This document shows, piece by piece, positions 43,566 through 56,326 of a DNA stretch of 64,000 bases (position 1 is its first letter; every line of letters starts with the position of its first letter). The position numbers and the translations under genes are program-made. The stretch is from Lelliottia amnigena. Lineage in GTDB: Bacteria; Pseudomonadota; Gammaproteobacteria; Enterobacterales; Enterobacteriaceae. The stretch covers positions 62,001-126,000 of the forward strand of contig LR134135.1 of NCBI GenBank assembly GCA_900635465.1, given 5' to 3'. A model generated the notes under the pieces. The model was not told where the DNA came from. It saw only the letters and a list, made by a program, of their open reading frames with translations, and made no database searches.

Positions 43566-44531
43566 TTAGAGGTAGTTAATTCGTAGCGTAATTTGCGCCT
43601 TTATGTTTCCTTCTTTGATTTTTTCATTTAATCGTGCATAACGTACGCTAATAGGTAGCGCATAATTACTTTGGTTTGGTAATACAATATCTATTGGTCT
43701 ACCCGGCGTTAAAGTGCTGCCATCATAGAGCATCTCAATGCCCACGCCGGATGCGGCGTTATCTGTTGCCAGGTTATTAAATACAGAAGGCGTATTAGCA
43801 TTGTTATTGCCTTCAATATTAATACTTGCTTTTTGAGTGTTAAAGCAAAGTAAATTAACATTGGCAGGGTAGGCTTTTGACGTCCTTTGTTTCTCGATAG
43901 TGGCGGCATCGATTGCTGGCAAGTCAATTTGTGGCGTAAGCATTTGAATAGAGCAATGCGATTTCGCCGCCAGAATTTTCATCGCAAGGTTGACCACCAA
44001 TGAGTTATCATTTAAAGAAAGCAAAGAAGGCAATTGCACGCTCATCGTGCCACCTTTAATCATTCCTGTTTTGATTGCTTCGAAGCGTAATTTTATATCA
44101 TCAGTTGTAATTGCATCGCTCGCCAGGTCGGTAACGGGCTCGTTAAACGGGAGAACCCATTCTTTATGTGGGTGGTTCGCCTTATCAAAAACGAGCGTTG
44201 CCCGTAGGCCAAGCCCTTCGGTAGACGTTGTAAATACACCCGATCCACTTTGTGTTGTGGTCATTCGTCCGCTCAGAATTTTTTTAAATTTCTTCAAACA
44301 GTCGTTAGCGATCAGGCTGTGGGACCCGGTTAATTGCGCGAGAGAAGCCTCCTTTTTAAAGAGGACTGTACCCGTTGGCGCAGTAGCGGTCTGAATCGGT
44401 AACTGTACGACTAATGGAACTGTTAAATTCTTTGCTCTAACCGGTGTCTGTGGCATACAGGTGTCAGCCATGACTTCCAGCGTAATATTCTGAAGTAAAA
44501 TAAGTAATATTATGGAGAAAAAATTTTTCAT
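43566..44531 (-). CDS. Fimbrial tip-type protein (two-domain)
   Basis: 321 residues from ATG 44531 (MKNFFSIILLILLQNITLEV); a TTG at 44546 would overlap the usher. Signal peptide, then about 160 residues of unknown domain (NLTVPLVVQLPIQTATAPTG, EWVLPFNEPVTDLASDAITT), then a C-terminal pilin domain with AKSHCSIQMLTPQIDLPAID, AASGVGIEMLYDGSTLTPGR and QITLRINYL. A double-length subunit directly behind the usher is the usual place of an adhesin. Ligand unknown. Confidence 0.72.
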   Translation of the reverse strand: MKNFFSIILLILLQNITLEVMADTCMPQTPVRAKNLTVPLVVQLPIQTATAPTGTVLFKKEASLAQLTGSHSLIANDCLKKFKKILSGRMTTTQSGSGVFTTSTEGLGLRATLVFDKANHPHKEWVLPFNEPVTDLASDAITTDDIKLRFEAIKTGMIKGGTMSVQLPSLLSLNDNSLVVNLAMKILAAKSHCSIQMLTPQIDLPAIDAATIEKQRTSKAYPANVNLLCFNTQKASINIEGNNNANTPSVFNNLATDNAASGVGIEMLYDGSTLTPGRPIDIVLPNQSNYALPISVRYARLNEKIKEGNIKAQITLRINYL

Positions 44532-44536
44532 TTTAT

Positions 44537-46993
44537 TTAATGACAATCCAGTAAGAGTAACGTAATAGGTAGTGAATTATCAGTTACATCAATTTTGAAT
44601 GGAGTGGAGCACGTCTGTTTATCGCCCCATTTGAAATTGACGACACCCTCTTCCGGTGCGGCATTTAAATAGACTTGACCCTGATCGCCCACATAGTACG
44701 TGTCGTCACTTCCTTCTATTCGTGCTCGCGTGCCAAACGGTAAGTATTCACCTTTATATTTGATCGTCATCACCGCTTTTCGGCCGATGATAGCTTTGAA
44801 GTTTGCCAGCACAACGGCATCTTTGGTCGGTGTGACTTGCGTGGATGTACTCGCGAAATCGACGTTCTTACTGGCTCTTGTATCGATATTTAAGGCGTTT
44901 CGGTGATAACTACGCAGATCCGGGACAATGGCGTATCCTCGAGAATCCGTTAACGTATTTTGGCCGCCCTCAAGCGCGACATCCGCTGCGCCGGGAATGG
45001 CGACAAGTGCCATGCTACCGTTCGAATATCGTCCCGCAGTGATGCCGTGTCGGTGTGCAATAACATTACCAGACGCATTCCAGCTAATAGACTGATTTTT
45101 ATCAGCATTCCATGTCACATCCAGATCGCCGTAACGGCCCTGATAACTCAACCCAGCTGAACCACTTTTCGTGTCTTCCTCGTCTTTTTGTGAGGCGTAG
45201 GAGAGTTGCGTATTCCAGTTCAAATCCTGACGATCGCCGACTTTTCCTGTCACTCCAAGCTGGTTGGATAAATCGCTTTTCAGTGTGGACATCGTCGTGA
45301 GGCTAACCATCGGCTGCGATTTCGGGAAAAGCTCACTAAAGGGAACCGAAACGGTCAGTGCGAGCTGTTTATCCCACTCTGCTGCGCTATCTTCACGGGT
45401 CATACTGTAAGCAAGAGAGAAGCTGGCGATTTTGAATGAGCCATTCCAACCCAACTGCCACATCCGCGAAATGGTATTGTCAGTATTTTCAGAGCGGCTG
45501 ACCGTCGCATAAAAACTATGTTCTTCAGTTAAAGACTGGTTAACTGTCAGGTTATATTCACGACGTTTGCGCGTGTCTTGATACTCGTCGTTGCTATTTG
45601 CCCAGTCGCTAAACGATTGATAGTCATGCTCATAAAAGCGACTATCCATCTGAATTTGTGTATCAGTTTCGGGGATGCTATTGCGGTAAGTGAGCCGTAC
45701 CATTTCTCCCCGAGTTTGATCGACATTGTCATGTCGGCCTTTGCTGGTCGTCATGTCAACGGCCACGCCGCCTGCGCGGTGCAAGTCAAAACCTAGCCCA
45801 AGGCTAAACGCGAGGAATTTCTCATGAAATTGACTGCCTCCATAGAGGGTTGTATTGAGCGGAAGCCCCAAAGAGAGGGTTGATTGCAACACTTCCGGCT
45901 TCTTCTCAACGCCGCTTGAGCCCGACAGGTATTTCCCCGCGGACAGGCTGTATTTCATCTGGCCTGTGCGAAGCAGCTGCGGCACATTGGAATATGCGAC
46001 AGTACTGTGCGTTTCTGAGCCATCAGCCTCTGTGATGGTTACGTCAAGTTTGCCGCCGTTTGAAACAGAGGATAGATCGGTAATGACAAAGGGACCCGCA
46101 GGAACGGAGCGTTGATAAATAATGTTTCCATTTCTCTGACAGTCACCCCGCGCGTTGCTCTTCGCATACCGCGAATCATTGGAGCGAACCCTGTGAGCTG
46201 GTCTGGCGTCATATCATCATCTGAACTTAGTTGAACACCTCGGATGAGCAAGCCATCGAAAATATCTCCCGGCGTGCTGGCGTCACCCAGCGTGAGCTCA
46301 CCTTTCAAAAGTGCGAACCGCTGTCTCAACATAGTTGCTAATGTTTTTCCAGCCTTCTTCCTTACTGACGGTAGAATTATTGCGGTAACGCCAACGCCCA
46401 ATATTGATGCCGTTTGTCAGGTTGGCGTAGAGCGAATCAGATGTCGTATCATCGTGCTTAATGTATTGCTGGCCTGAGAGTTGATACATGGTCAGTAATG
46501 CAGGGATCCCATCGTCCCATTCTTCCTGAGGCACGCCTTGTAATGACTCATCTCTCAATACGGTCTGAGGAAGCGCGATCTCGAGTTTAAGCTTTGAAAA
46601 ATCGAAGTTTGTTTTTGCACCAGGAATTTGCTCTTCAATAGAGACACAGCCTCCTTTCAGCGCATTATCCTCTGCTCCCGATTTGAGCTTACTCATATCG
46701 ACCCCCAGTTTTTTGTAGACCTCAAATGAGAGGCAAGCAACCAGTTGTTTATCGTTGTTTGCCTCAAACCGAACACTACTTACCAATACGCTTTTACCGT
46801 TAACATCAATATGTACAGAATAGGTTCCCGGAGGCTGAAACCCCTGACTGAGAAGTGCGGTGTCATTGATTACCGAACTTCCATTAACTGATTGTAATAA
46901 TCCAGGGTCAAAATGTTCACCCGCCCAGGATGAGTGAGAACACACTGCTGAAACGGCAAAAGGCATTAACCAGGTAAATTTAAAACAACGCAT
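44537..46993 (-). pseudogene. Outer-membrane fimbrial usher, broken by several indels
   Basis: First frame (46993-46298): signal peptide, FDPGLLQSVNGSSVIND, GTYSVHIDVNGKSVLVSS, up to ETAVRT. One base too many in the run at 46307-46310 shifts it to LKGELTLGDASTPGDIFD. Around 46130-46175 three more single-base changes occur (GGTAT for GGTTAT, CGCGGGG for CGCGGG, a lost base after CAGA). The last frame (45985-44537) then carries the rest of the beta-barrel and plug (PQLLRTGQMKYSLSAGKYLS) and the C-terminal domain ending LLLLDCH. Repaired it would be about 815 residues, normal for a usher. Without it the fibre cannot be exported. Confidence 0.85.
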
Positions 46994-47009
46994 ACATCCA
47001 TCTAATTAA

Positions 47010-47714
47010 TTAAAAACGCTGCGTAAAAGTATTAGATGCAATACCAAAATCGTTAAGTGCATTCCATTCAACATTAGAACCGCCAGCAGGTTCATGTTTC
47101 AACTTAAAGGACTTGCTGCCAAATGGTGGGATAACAGTATTGTTATCAACAACAGAAACCGGGATGTTTTCTTTGTCACAAACGATATTATTTAACACAA
47201 GATAAAAAGGTGAATCATTTTTAGCTGTAATAGTGCTCCCCGCATGCGTCCAATGGAGATCTTTCATCGCCACACCTGGATCTCCTTTTAATGCAGATGG
47301 GCGAAAGAAGAATTTAATCCGATTGTTAATTGCAAGCACCATACGGCTTTCGGCCTTTGATTCTTCATCATTAAGACCTGGCACTCCTTTAACATCTAAC
47401 CAGTAAAGACTTTCGCGATCTTTAGGAAGGCCGTTACCTAAATACATAATACGAATAACGTTATCACTGTGCGGAGCCAGGCGAAATAATGGAGGCGTAA
47501 CGACAAAAGGTAAATCCTTTTTGACCGTACTGTCACCCGCATCCAGCCATGATTGAATTAGATAAGCGCGCTCCTCGGTACTGTGAACCGTAAGAGAGGC
47601 ATCTCCTTCACTTTCTTTATAGACAAGGCGATCTACATTAAGCGTTAATGATGCATGAGATACTGTTGACCATAAAAAAGTTGCAAGCAGTGATACGAGA
47701 AGTGTTTGTTTCAT
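47010..47714 (-). CDS. Periplasmic fimbrial chaperone (PapD-like)
   Basis: 234 residues with a signal peptide (MKQTLLVSLLATFLWSTVSH). Two Ig-like domains: LTLNVDRLVYKESEGDASLT, LIQSWLDAG, FVVTPPLFRLAPHSDNVIRI (the G1 strand with alternating hydrophobic residues) and AINNRIKFFFRPSAL. The Lys and Arg that anchor subunit C-termini are present in FFFRP and the N-terminal part. Carries subunits to the usher. Confidence 0.9.
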   Translation of the reverse strand: MKQTLLVSLLATFLWSTVSHASLTLNVDRLVYKESEGDASLTVHSTEERAYLIQSWLDAGDSTVKKDLPFVVTPPLFRLAPHSDNVIRIMYLGNGLPKDRESLYWLDVKGVPGLNDEESKAESRMVLAINNRIKFFFRPSALKGDPGVAMKDLHWTHAGSTITAKNDSPFYLVLNNIVCDKENIPVSVVDNNTVIPPFGSKSFKLKHEPAGGSNVEWNALNDFGIASNTFTQRF

Positions 47715-47754
47715 TTTAAACTCGGTGTTCTAAAAAATTAATTTTACGAAAAGA

Positions 47755-48297
47755 TTAGAGATTTTCTAACTGAACCGTTAATGATGCCTGAACATCACCT
47801 CCGGTGGGCGTTGCTCCCGCAAGTTTGACCGTGCGGAAATAAATTGGATAAACATTGGAGAAATCTATCCACCAGTCAGAAGAAATCGTTTTGGTAAGAT
47901 CTATTGCGGACCCACGTGCATCATAGACGCCAATTCCAACACCTTTAGCTGATGTGGTATTATTAGAACTATTTAGCAGCGTATCGTGAGCAGTTGGATC
48001 GGTAGAAGCAATAAACTTTAAGTTCGTTTTGTTGCATTTTTCTCCGTTCAAATGGATGCCAATAGAATCGAGTTTTAACGGTTCTGCATCACTTCCCTGA
48101 ACAGGTAATTCACTCACTTTTACATCTTTGATCGCAATACTTGAAGCACTCAGTGAGAGATCGCAAGTTGATTCAGTATCATTTACTGTTCCCGCCACCT
48201 GTAGAGTTGCTGAAACATCGTTTGGTGCTTCTTGTGCATAGACGGCGGCACAAGTCGAAAGACAAATTGCAGTAAGTAATGTGATTTTAAGATTCAT
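47755..48297 (-). CDS. Fimbrial-type subunit (DUF1120-like), copy 1, first gene of the operon
   Basis: 180 residues. Signal peptide MNLKITLLTAICLSTCAAVYA. NDVSATLQVAGTVNDTESTC, HLNGEKCNKTNLKFIASTDP, SAKGVGIGVYDARGSAIDLT, ends LTVQLENL. The 220 bases upstream (48298-48523) hold no gene and should carry the operon promoter; AT-rich, no inverted repeats of a phase switch seen. Confidence 0.8.
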   Translation of the reverse strand: MNLKITLLTAICLSTCAAVYAQEAPNDVSATLQVAGTVNDTESTCDLSLSASSIAIKDVKVSELPVQGSDAEPLKLDSIGIHLNGEKCNKTNLKFIASTDPTAHDTLLNSSNNTTSAKGVGIGVYDARGSAIDLTKTISSDWWIDFSNVYPIYFRTVKLAGATPTGGDVQASLTVQLENL

Positions 48298-48523
48298 TCT
48301 TCATCTCCATTGAATTGCCCAACCCCAAAAATGAGTAACAGTAATTACTCTTATAAATATAATGCCAGGATAGGGGGATGGATAGCGTAGAGAGTTCTAA
48401 ATTTACACTTAAAACGATCGGTGGTTAGATAAATTGATATTATTTGCTTTAAGAATGTATTGTTTATTTATTAATTAATGCGTGGGGATTATATATTAGT
48501 CAATAATATGCATGAATTATCAA

Positions 48524-50605
48524 TCACGCATTGGAGTAGCGTTCGGTTTCGGGCATCCAGCGCTCAATCAACGCTGCCGCTTGGTCGGGGTAACGCTCAT
48601 GGATGTGGCGTGCAAGTCTTTGCACTTCCGGGATCATTGCCTGATCCCGTATCAGGTCTGCGACCTTAAATTCCGCATTCCCCGTCTGACGCGTTCCTAA
48701 TAACTCGCCTGGCCCGCGGATCTCAAGATCTTTCTGCGCAATGACAAAACCGTCATTGCTGTCGCGCAGTACTTGCAATCGCAACTGCGCCGTTTTGGAC
48801 AGCGGTGATTTGAACAACAGCACACAATGTGACGCCACCGCACCACGTCCTACGCGGCCTCTCAGCTGATGAAGCTGAGCAAGCCCTAAGCGTTCCGGAT
48901 TTTCAATGATCATCAGGCTGGCATTGGGTACATCCACACCGACTTCGATAACCGTAGTGGCAACCAGTAAATGCAGCTCACCTTGCTTGAAATCCTGCAT
49001 GACCTGTTGTTTTTCCGATGATTTCATACGGCCATGCACTAACCCGACGTTGAGTTCAGGAAGCGCCAGCTTAAGTTCTTCCCATGTGGCTTCCGCGGCC
49101 TGGGCTTCCAGTAAATCGGATTCTTCAATGAGCGTGCAGACCCAGTAGGCCTGACGACCTTCCTGGATGCAGGCGTTTCGCACACGATCGACAATCTCGC
49201 TCCGTCTGGTGTCAGGAATAGCGACGGTAGTCACCGGCGTGCGGCCCGGTGGTAGTTCATCAATGGTTGACGTGTCCAGATCGGCATAGGCTGTCATTGC
49301 CAGGGTGCGCGGAATAGGCGTGGCCGTCATTATTAACTGATGCGGATGAAACCCTTGCTGAAGCCCTTTTTCCCACAGCGCCAGACGCTGATGCACGCCG
49401 AATCGGTGCTGCTCATCAATAATGACCAGGGCGAGACTGTTAAATTTCACCTGTTCCTGAAAAATGGCATGGGTTCCGACAATCATCTGCACCTGTCCGC
49501 TCGCGATGGCGTCTTGCTGTGCCAGTCGCGCTTTACCCTTTTGTTTGCCCGCCAACCAACCTACTTCAATCCCAAGCGGCGCGAACCAGTTTCGGAAGTT
49601 ATTGGCATGCTGTTCCGCCAGCAGTTCCGTTGGCGCCATTAATGCGACTTGCTTGCCATGCGCTATTGCACGTAAGGCTGCCAGTGCCGCTACCAACGTT
49701 TTACCGGAACCTACATCGCCCTGCACCAGACGCATCATGGGAATATCTAACGCCACATCACGTTCTATCTCCGCCGTGACTCTCGCCTGCGCATTTGTCG
49801 GTTTGAATGGCAGTGATGCCAGAAGTTTATGTTTAAGATCGTCACGGGCAGCGAGCGGTAGTGCGTGGAAACGCTGCGCTCCTGCGCGGAGCGCCAACAT
49901 GCTCAGGTTATGTGCCAGTAATTCCTCGAGGATTAATCTCCGTTGCGCAGGATGTTTTCCACTTTCCAGGTCAGCAAGCTGTAAAGAGGGCGGGGGGCGA
50001 TGGAGGGTACGAATCGCTTCAGGCAGACTCATCATTCCTTGCGCCAGTTCAGGTGGCAGCAGTTCAGTAATGGCGCAGGTATCTAATAGCTCAAGTGCTT
50101 GATCGGTAAGTTTGCGCAGTGTCGCCTGTTTAATACCTTCAGTCGTTGGATAAACGGGCGTTAGCGTTTCTTGTAATTCCGGGGTACTGAGGTCGCCTTG
50201 TACGCGATACTCCGGGTGGATCATCTCCGCGCCGAATTTGCCCCGTTTTGCTTCGCCATAGGCCAGCACCCGTCGCCCCGCAGCAAGACCGTTTTTCATG
50301 GCAGCACTGAAATTGAAAAAACGCATGGTGAGGATGCCGGAGCCATCGCTGATTTGGCAGGTCATCATTCGACGGCCACCAAAGGTGACGTTACAGTTCA
50401 GGATTTCACCTTCAACCGTGGCATAAATTCCGGGAAGCAGATCACCGATGGCATAAAGCTGAGTGCGGTCTTCGTAACGTAAGGGGAGGTGAAGCAGGAG
50501 ATCTTGCACGGTGTGCAGACCGATTTTAGCGAGTTTGCTGCTTTGCGCCGCGCCAACACCAGTGAGTGAATTCAGCGGGATAGCATCCAGCAGGCGGCCC
50601 TTCAT
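48524..50605 (-). CDS. recG: ATP-dependent DNA helicase RecG
   Basis: 693 residues, as in E. coli. N-terminal wedge/OB domain, Walker A GDVGSGKTLVA (about residue 290), DEQH box IIDEQHRFGV (about 397), motif III TATPIPRTLAM, motif VI QLRGRVGRG and the TRG motif near the C-terminus. It reverses stalled replication forks and branch-migrates Holliday junctions. Directly behind trmH in the same direction (3 bases apart), part of the rpoZ-spoT-trmH-recG operon. Confidence 0.97.
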   Translation of the reverse strand: MKGRLLDAIPLNSLTGVGAAQSSKLAKIGLHTVQDLLLHLPLRYEDRTQLYAIGDLLPGIYATVEGEILNCNVTFGGRRMMTCQISDGSGILTMRFFNFSAAMKNGLAAGRRVLAYGEAKRGKFGAEMIHPEYRVQGDLSTPELQETLTPVYPTTEGIKQATLRKLTDQALELLDTCAITELLPPELAQGMMSLPEAIRTLHRPPPSLQLADLESGKHPAQRRLILEELLAHNLSMLALRAGAQRFHALPLAARDDLKHKLLASLPFKPTNAQARVTAEIERDVALDIPMMRLVQGDVGSGKTLVAALAALRAIAHGKQVALMAPTELLAEQHANNFRNWFAPLGIEVGWLAGKQKGKARLAQQDAIASGQVQMIVGTHAIFQEQVKFNSLALVIIDEQHRFGVHQRLALWEKGLQQGFHPHQLIMTATPIPRTLAMTAYADLDTSTIDELPPGRTPVTTVAIPDTRRSEIVDRVRNACIQEGRQAYWVCTLIEESDLLEAQAAEATWEELKLALPELNVGLVHGRMKSSEKQQVMQDFKQGELHLLVATTVIEVGVDVPNASLMIIENPERLGLAQLHQLRGRVGRGAVASHCVLLFKSPLSKTAQLRLQVLRDSNDGFVIAQKDLEIRGPGELLGTRQTGNAEFKVADLIRDQAMIPEVQRLARHIHERYPDQAAALIERWMPETERYSNA

Positions 50606-50608
50606 GAT

Positions 50609-51298
50609 TTATCCTGCGTACTGCATTGTGGACCACCACTCGGCATCCGCTTCGATTTCGCCCTGCGCGTTAACATGGGGGTAAGGCAATTGCTTTTGCT
50701 TTGCTACGCGGGCGAGCACCGGATATCCGCCTTCAAACAACAATCGCTGCTGTTCCTCTTCTGGCAGCATGCTGTTTTTACGTTCGTACATACCTGCATT
50801 CTGACGCTGGCGCTGTGCCTCATACAAAATTAACGCGGAGGCAACAGACACATTCAGGGACTGTACCATGCCGATCATCGGGATAATAATATCGCGATCG
50901 GCGAGATCCAGCGCTTCCTGGGTGATCCCGGTTTTCTCTTGTCCCATTAAAATACAGGTCGGGCGGGTGTAATCGATCTCGCGAAAATCAACTGCTTTAT
51001 CAGAAAGATGGGTTGCCAGGATTTGCATTCCGGCCGCTTTCAACTGCGCAACAGCCTCTGAAATCGTCGGATGCGTTTTGACCGTCACCCAACTGTTACT
51101 GCCGGCTGCACTGGACGCCATGGTACGTAGGCGATTGCCTGGCCAGACCGCGTGAACTTCATGAACACCCACGGCATCAGCGGTACGCACAATGGCAGAG
51201 ACGTTATGAGGTTTGTGGACCTGCTCCATACAGACCGTCAGATCGGGCTGACGTCTGGCGAGCATCTCACAGATACGAGCATAACGCTGAGAATTCAT
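50609..51298 (-). CDS. trmH: tRNA (guanosine-18-2'-O)-methyltransferase
   Basis: 229 residues from ATG 51298 (MNSQRYARICEMLARRQPDL), the E. coli start; the longer frame overlaps spoT. SPOUT-fold knot motifs: KPHNVSAIVRTADAVGVHE, ILMGQEKTGIT and IPMIGMVQSLNVSVASALIL, binding SAM and the target G18 of tRNA. Start lies 4 bases from the spoT stop. Confidence 0.96.
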   Translation of the reverse strand: MNSQRYARICEMLARRQPDLTVCMEQVHKPHNVSAIVRTADAVGVHEVHAVWPGNRLRTMASSAAGSNSWVTVKTHPTISEAVAQLKAAGMQILATHLSDKAVDFREIDYTRPTCILMGQEKTGITQEALDLADRDIIIPMIGMVQSLNVSVASALILYEAQRQRQNAGMYERKNSMLPEEEQQRLLFEGGYPVLARVAKQKQLPYPHVNAQGEIEADAEWWSTMQYAG

Positions 51299-51302
51299 CA
51301 GG

Positions 51303-53414
51303 TTAGTTACGGTTACGGGTGACTTTAATGACGTCTGGCATGACGCGAATTTTACGCATGATGTTTGCCAGATGCACACGGTCACGGGCCGTCAGACGAA
51401 TAAAGGCGCTGTAAACGCGGCCATCTTTTTCTTCTGTATTCAGGCTTTGAATGTTGGAAGAAGCCGTGTTGATTGCTGCCGTCAGGTTAGCCAGCGCACC
51501 CTGGTGGTTGAACATATCCACCTTAATTTCGGTGATGAACTCCTGCTCGGTCTCTTTATCCCACTCGACGGCCATAAACTTCTCAGGCTCTTTCTGATAG
51601 CCACGGATGTTACGGCAGGATTCGTGGTGGATGACCAGACCTTTGCCCGGGCTCACGTGTGCAATGATTGGATCGCCAGGAATCGGTCGACAGCATTTCG
51701 CGAAGGTAATCAGGACACCGTCTGCGCCTTTTATCGGTAAATGGCCGTGGCCCTGCGTGGTTGACTGCACAGAAGAGGCGTCGCCTTGCTGCAGGTTTTT
51801 CGCCACCACAACACTCATGGCATTACCGAGACCAATTTCTGCCAGCAGATCGTCCAGTGCAGCGAGCTTCATACGCTCAAGTTCACGCTGGATATTCTCC
51901 GGCGGGATCTCGGCAAGCTTACGGCTGCCACCCAACGCATGGTTGAGCAAACGGCGACCCAGGCTGACGGAGTCATCACGCTTGAGGTTTTTCAACAACT
52001 GACGAATTTTGGCGCGTGCCTTGGAGCTCACGACAAAATTCAACCACGCCGCGTTTGGACGTGCACCCGGTGCGGTAATGATTTCTACCGTCTGGCCGCT
52101 GGTGAGCGGTTGTGAAAGCGGATACGGCTGGCGGTCTACGCGTGCGCCAACGCAGGCATGACCAATATCGGTATGCACGGCATAAGCGAAGTCGACCGGT
52201 GTAGCGCCTGCGGGCAGTTCGACAATTCGCCCTTCTGGTGTGAAAACGTAAATCTCATCCGGGAAGAGATCGGATTTAACGCTCTCGATAAATTCAAACG
52301 AGCTGCCGGCGCTTTGTTGTAGCTCCAGCAAACTTTGCATCCAGCGCTGCGCGCGGATTTGCGCGGTCGTGCTGGTCTCACCGTGCTCTTTATAAGCCCA
52401 GTGCGCTGCAACACCCATTTCCGCCATTTGATCCATGTCTTCGGTGCGAATTTGCACTTCAACCGGTACGCCGTGTGGACCAATCATGGAGGTATGCAAA
52501 GATTGATAGCCGTTCGCTTTTGGAATGGCGATGTAATCTTTAACACGACCTGGACGCGGTTTGTAAAGGCTGTGCATCTGACCGAGAACACGGTAGCAAG
52601 TGTCCGAGTCATGGACGATAACGCGAAACGCGTAGATATCCATGATTGAGTGAAAACGCTGCTCTTTGAGCACCATTTTGCAGTAAATAGAGTACAGGTG
52701 CTTTTCGCGACCGCTGACGCGGCACGGTATTCCCGCTTCCTGTAAGCGTCCCTCAATTTCAGAGAGGATCTTTTGAATCATCTCTTTACGGTTGCCACGC
52801 GCGGCTTTAACGACTTCTTTAATCACACGATAGCGGTTTGGGTACAACGCTTCAAAACCCAGCTCTTCAAGCTCAGTTTTAATGTGATGGATACCTAGAC
52901 GGTGCGCCAGTGGGCTATAGATTTCGAGCGTTTCGCGGGCAATGCGGCGACGTTTATCCGGGCGCAATGAGCCCAGCGTGCGCATATTGTGGGTACGGTC
53001 AGCCAGTTTGATAAGGATGACGCGGATATCCTGCACCATCGCCATGATCATCTTGCGGAAGTTTTCGGCTTGCGCCTCTTTCTTGTCGCGGAATTTCAGC
53101 TTATCAAGCTTAGAGACCCCTTCCACCAGTTCGGCAACGCTTTTGCCAAACAACTGTTCCATATCCTGGTAGGTGGCGGGGGTATCTTCGATCACGTCAT
53201 GCAGAAGCGCAGCCATTAGCGTTTCGTAGTCGAGTTTCATCTCGGCCAGAATGCAGGCCACCGCTACCGGGTGCGTGATATAGGGTTCACCGCTTGAACG
53301 TGTTTGGCCCTCGTGAGCGTCACGTGCAACGAGATACGCCTGCTGAAGACGTTTGATTTGGTCTTCTGGCAGGTAGTGTTGAATCAGCTGATTCAGGCTT
53401 TCAAACAGATACAA
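51303..53414 (-). CDS. spoT: Bifunctional (p)ppGpp synthase/hydrolase SpoT
   Basis: 703 residues. HD hydrolase domain (HPVAVACILAEM, LLHDVIEDT near residue 73), synthetase domain (IYAFRVIVHDSDTCYRVLGQ), TGS domain (VFTPEGRIVELPAGATPVDF), helical and ACT domains (FITEIKVDMFNHQGALANLT). It removes ppGpp through the HD site and makes it under fatty-acid or carbon stress. Between rpoZ and trmH. Confidence 0.97.
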   Translation of the reverse strand: MYLFESLNQLIQHYLPEDQIKRLQQAYLVARDAHEGQTRSSGEPYITHPVAVACILAEMKLDYETLMAALLHDVIEDTPATYQDMEQLFGKSVAELVEGVSKLDKLKFRDKKEAQAENFRKMIMAMVQDIRVILIKLADRTHNMRTLGSLRPDKRRRIARETLEIYSPLAHRLGIHHIKTELEELGFEALYPNRYRVIKEVVKAARGNRKEMIQKILSEIEGRLQEAGIPCRVSGREKHLYSIYCKMVLKEQRFHSIMDIYAFRVIVHDSDTCYRVLGQMHSLYKPRPGRVKDYIAIPKANGYQSLHTSMIGPHGVPVEVQIRTEDMDQMAEMGVAAHWAYKEHGETSTTAQIRAQRWMQSLLELQQSAGSSFEFIESVKSDLFPDEIYVFTPEGRIVELPAGATPVDFAYAVHTDIGHACVGARVDRQPYPLSQPLTSGQTVEIITAPGARPNAAWLNFVVSSKARAKIRQLLKNLKRDDSVSLGRRLLNHALGGSRKLAEIPPENIQRELERMKLAALDDLLAEIGLGNAMSVVVAKNLQQGDASSVQSTTQGHGHLPIKGADGVLITFAKCCRPIPGDPIIAHVSPGKGLVIHHESCRNIRGYQKEPEKFMAVEWDKETEQEFITEIKVDMFNHQGALANLTAAINTASSNIQSLNTEEKDGRVYSAFIRLTARDRVHLANIMRKIRVMPDVIKVTRNRN

Positions 53415-53433
53415 GGGCGACCCGCAGGTTTAA

Positions 53434-53709
53434 TTAACGACGGCCTTCAGCAATGGCGGTTACGGCCTGCAGTTCTGCGGCTTCCTGCTCTTGCTGCTCC
53501 TGGCGCTCACGTACGTCGAGGATCTGATTGGTGATCAGACCTTCTTCGATTTCGCGCAATGCGATAACGGTGGTTTTATCGTTTTCTTCTGGTACCAGTG
53601 GATCTTTGCCGCCGGACTGCATCTGACGAGCGCGACGCGCGGCGACCAGTACCAGGTCAAAACGGTTACCAATTTTCTCTACAGCGTCCTGAACAGTTAC
53701 GCGTGCCAT
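53434..53709 (-). CDS. rpoZ: RNA polymerase omega subunit
   Basis: 91 residues: [55 protein letters not shown]. Omega helps assemble the beta-prime subunit and forms ppGpp site 1. First gene of the rpoZ-spoT-trmH-recG group, 19 bases before spoT. Confidence 0.97.
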   Translation of the reverse strand: MARVTVQDAVEKIGNRFDLVLVAARRARQMQSGGKDPLVPEENDKTTVIALREIEEGLITNQILDVRERQEQQEQEAAELQAVTAIAEGRR

Positions 53710-53763
53710 ACTTATAGTGCTCCACAGATGAAGAAATGACTGGGCATGATACTGAATGTGGGT

Positions 53764-54405
<642 letters not shown>

Positions 54406-54586
54406 TTAGCGATTAAGTCCTACATACGGGCTTATTATACACGTCGCCACGGTGTGACGTAGTCTTTGTCACACTTTTTCCCTTGGATTGTTGATTTTTG
54501 CGTGGCGTTTTCCAATTTTCTTGTCCCTTTGCAGCCAAAAAAATATTACATGGAAAGCTCCTCGTAAAGTGCATCTTTGCGGGTAG

Positions 54587-56308
<1,722 letters not shown>

Positions 56309-56326
56309 AGTGAACCTGTCGAAAAC

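Noticed and set aside
48298..48523. Invertible promoter (phase switch) for the fimbrial operon
   Set aside because: No pair of inverted repeats and no neighbouring FimB/FimE-type recombinase was seen.
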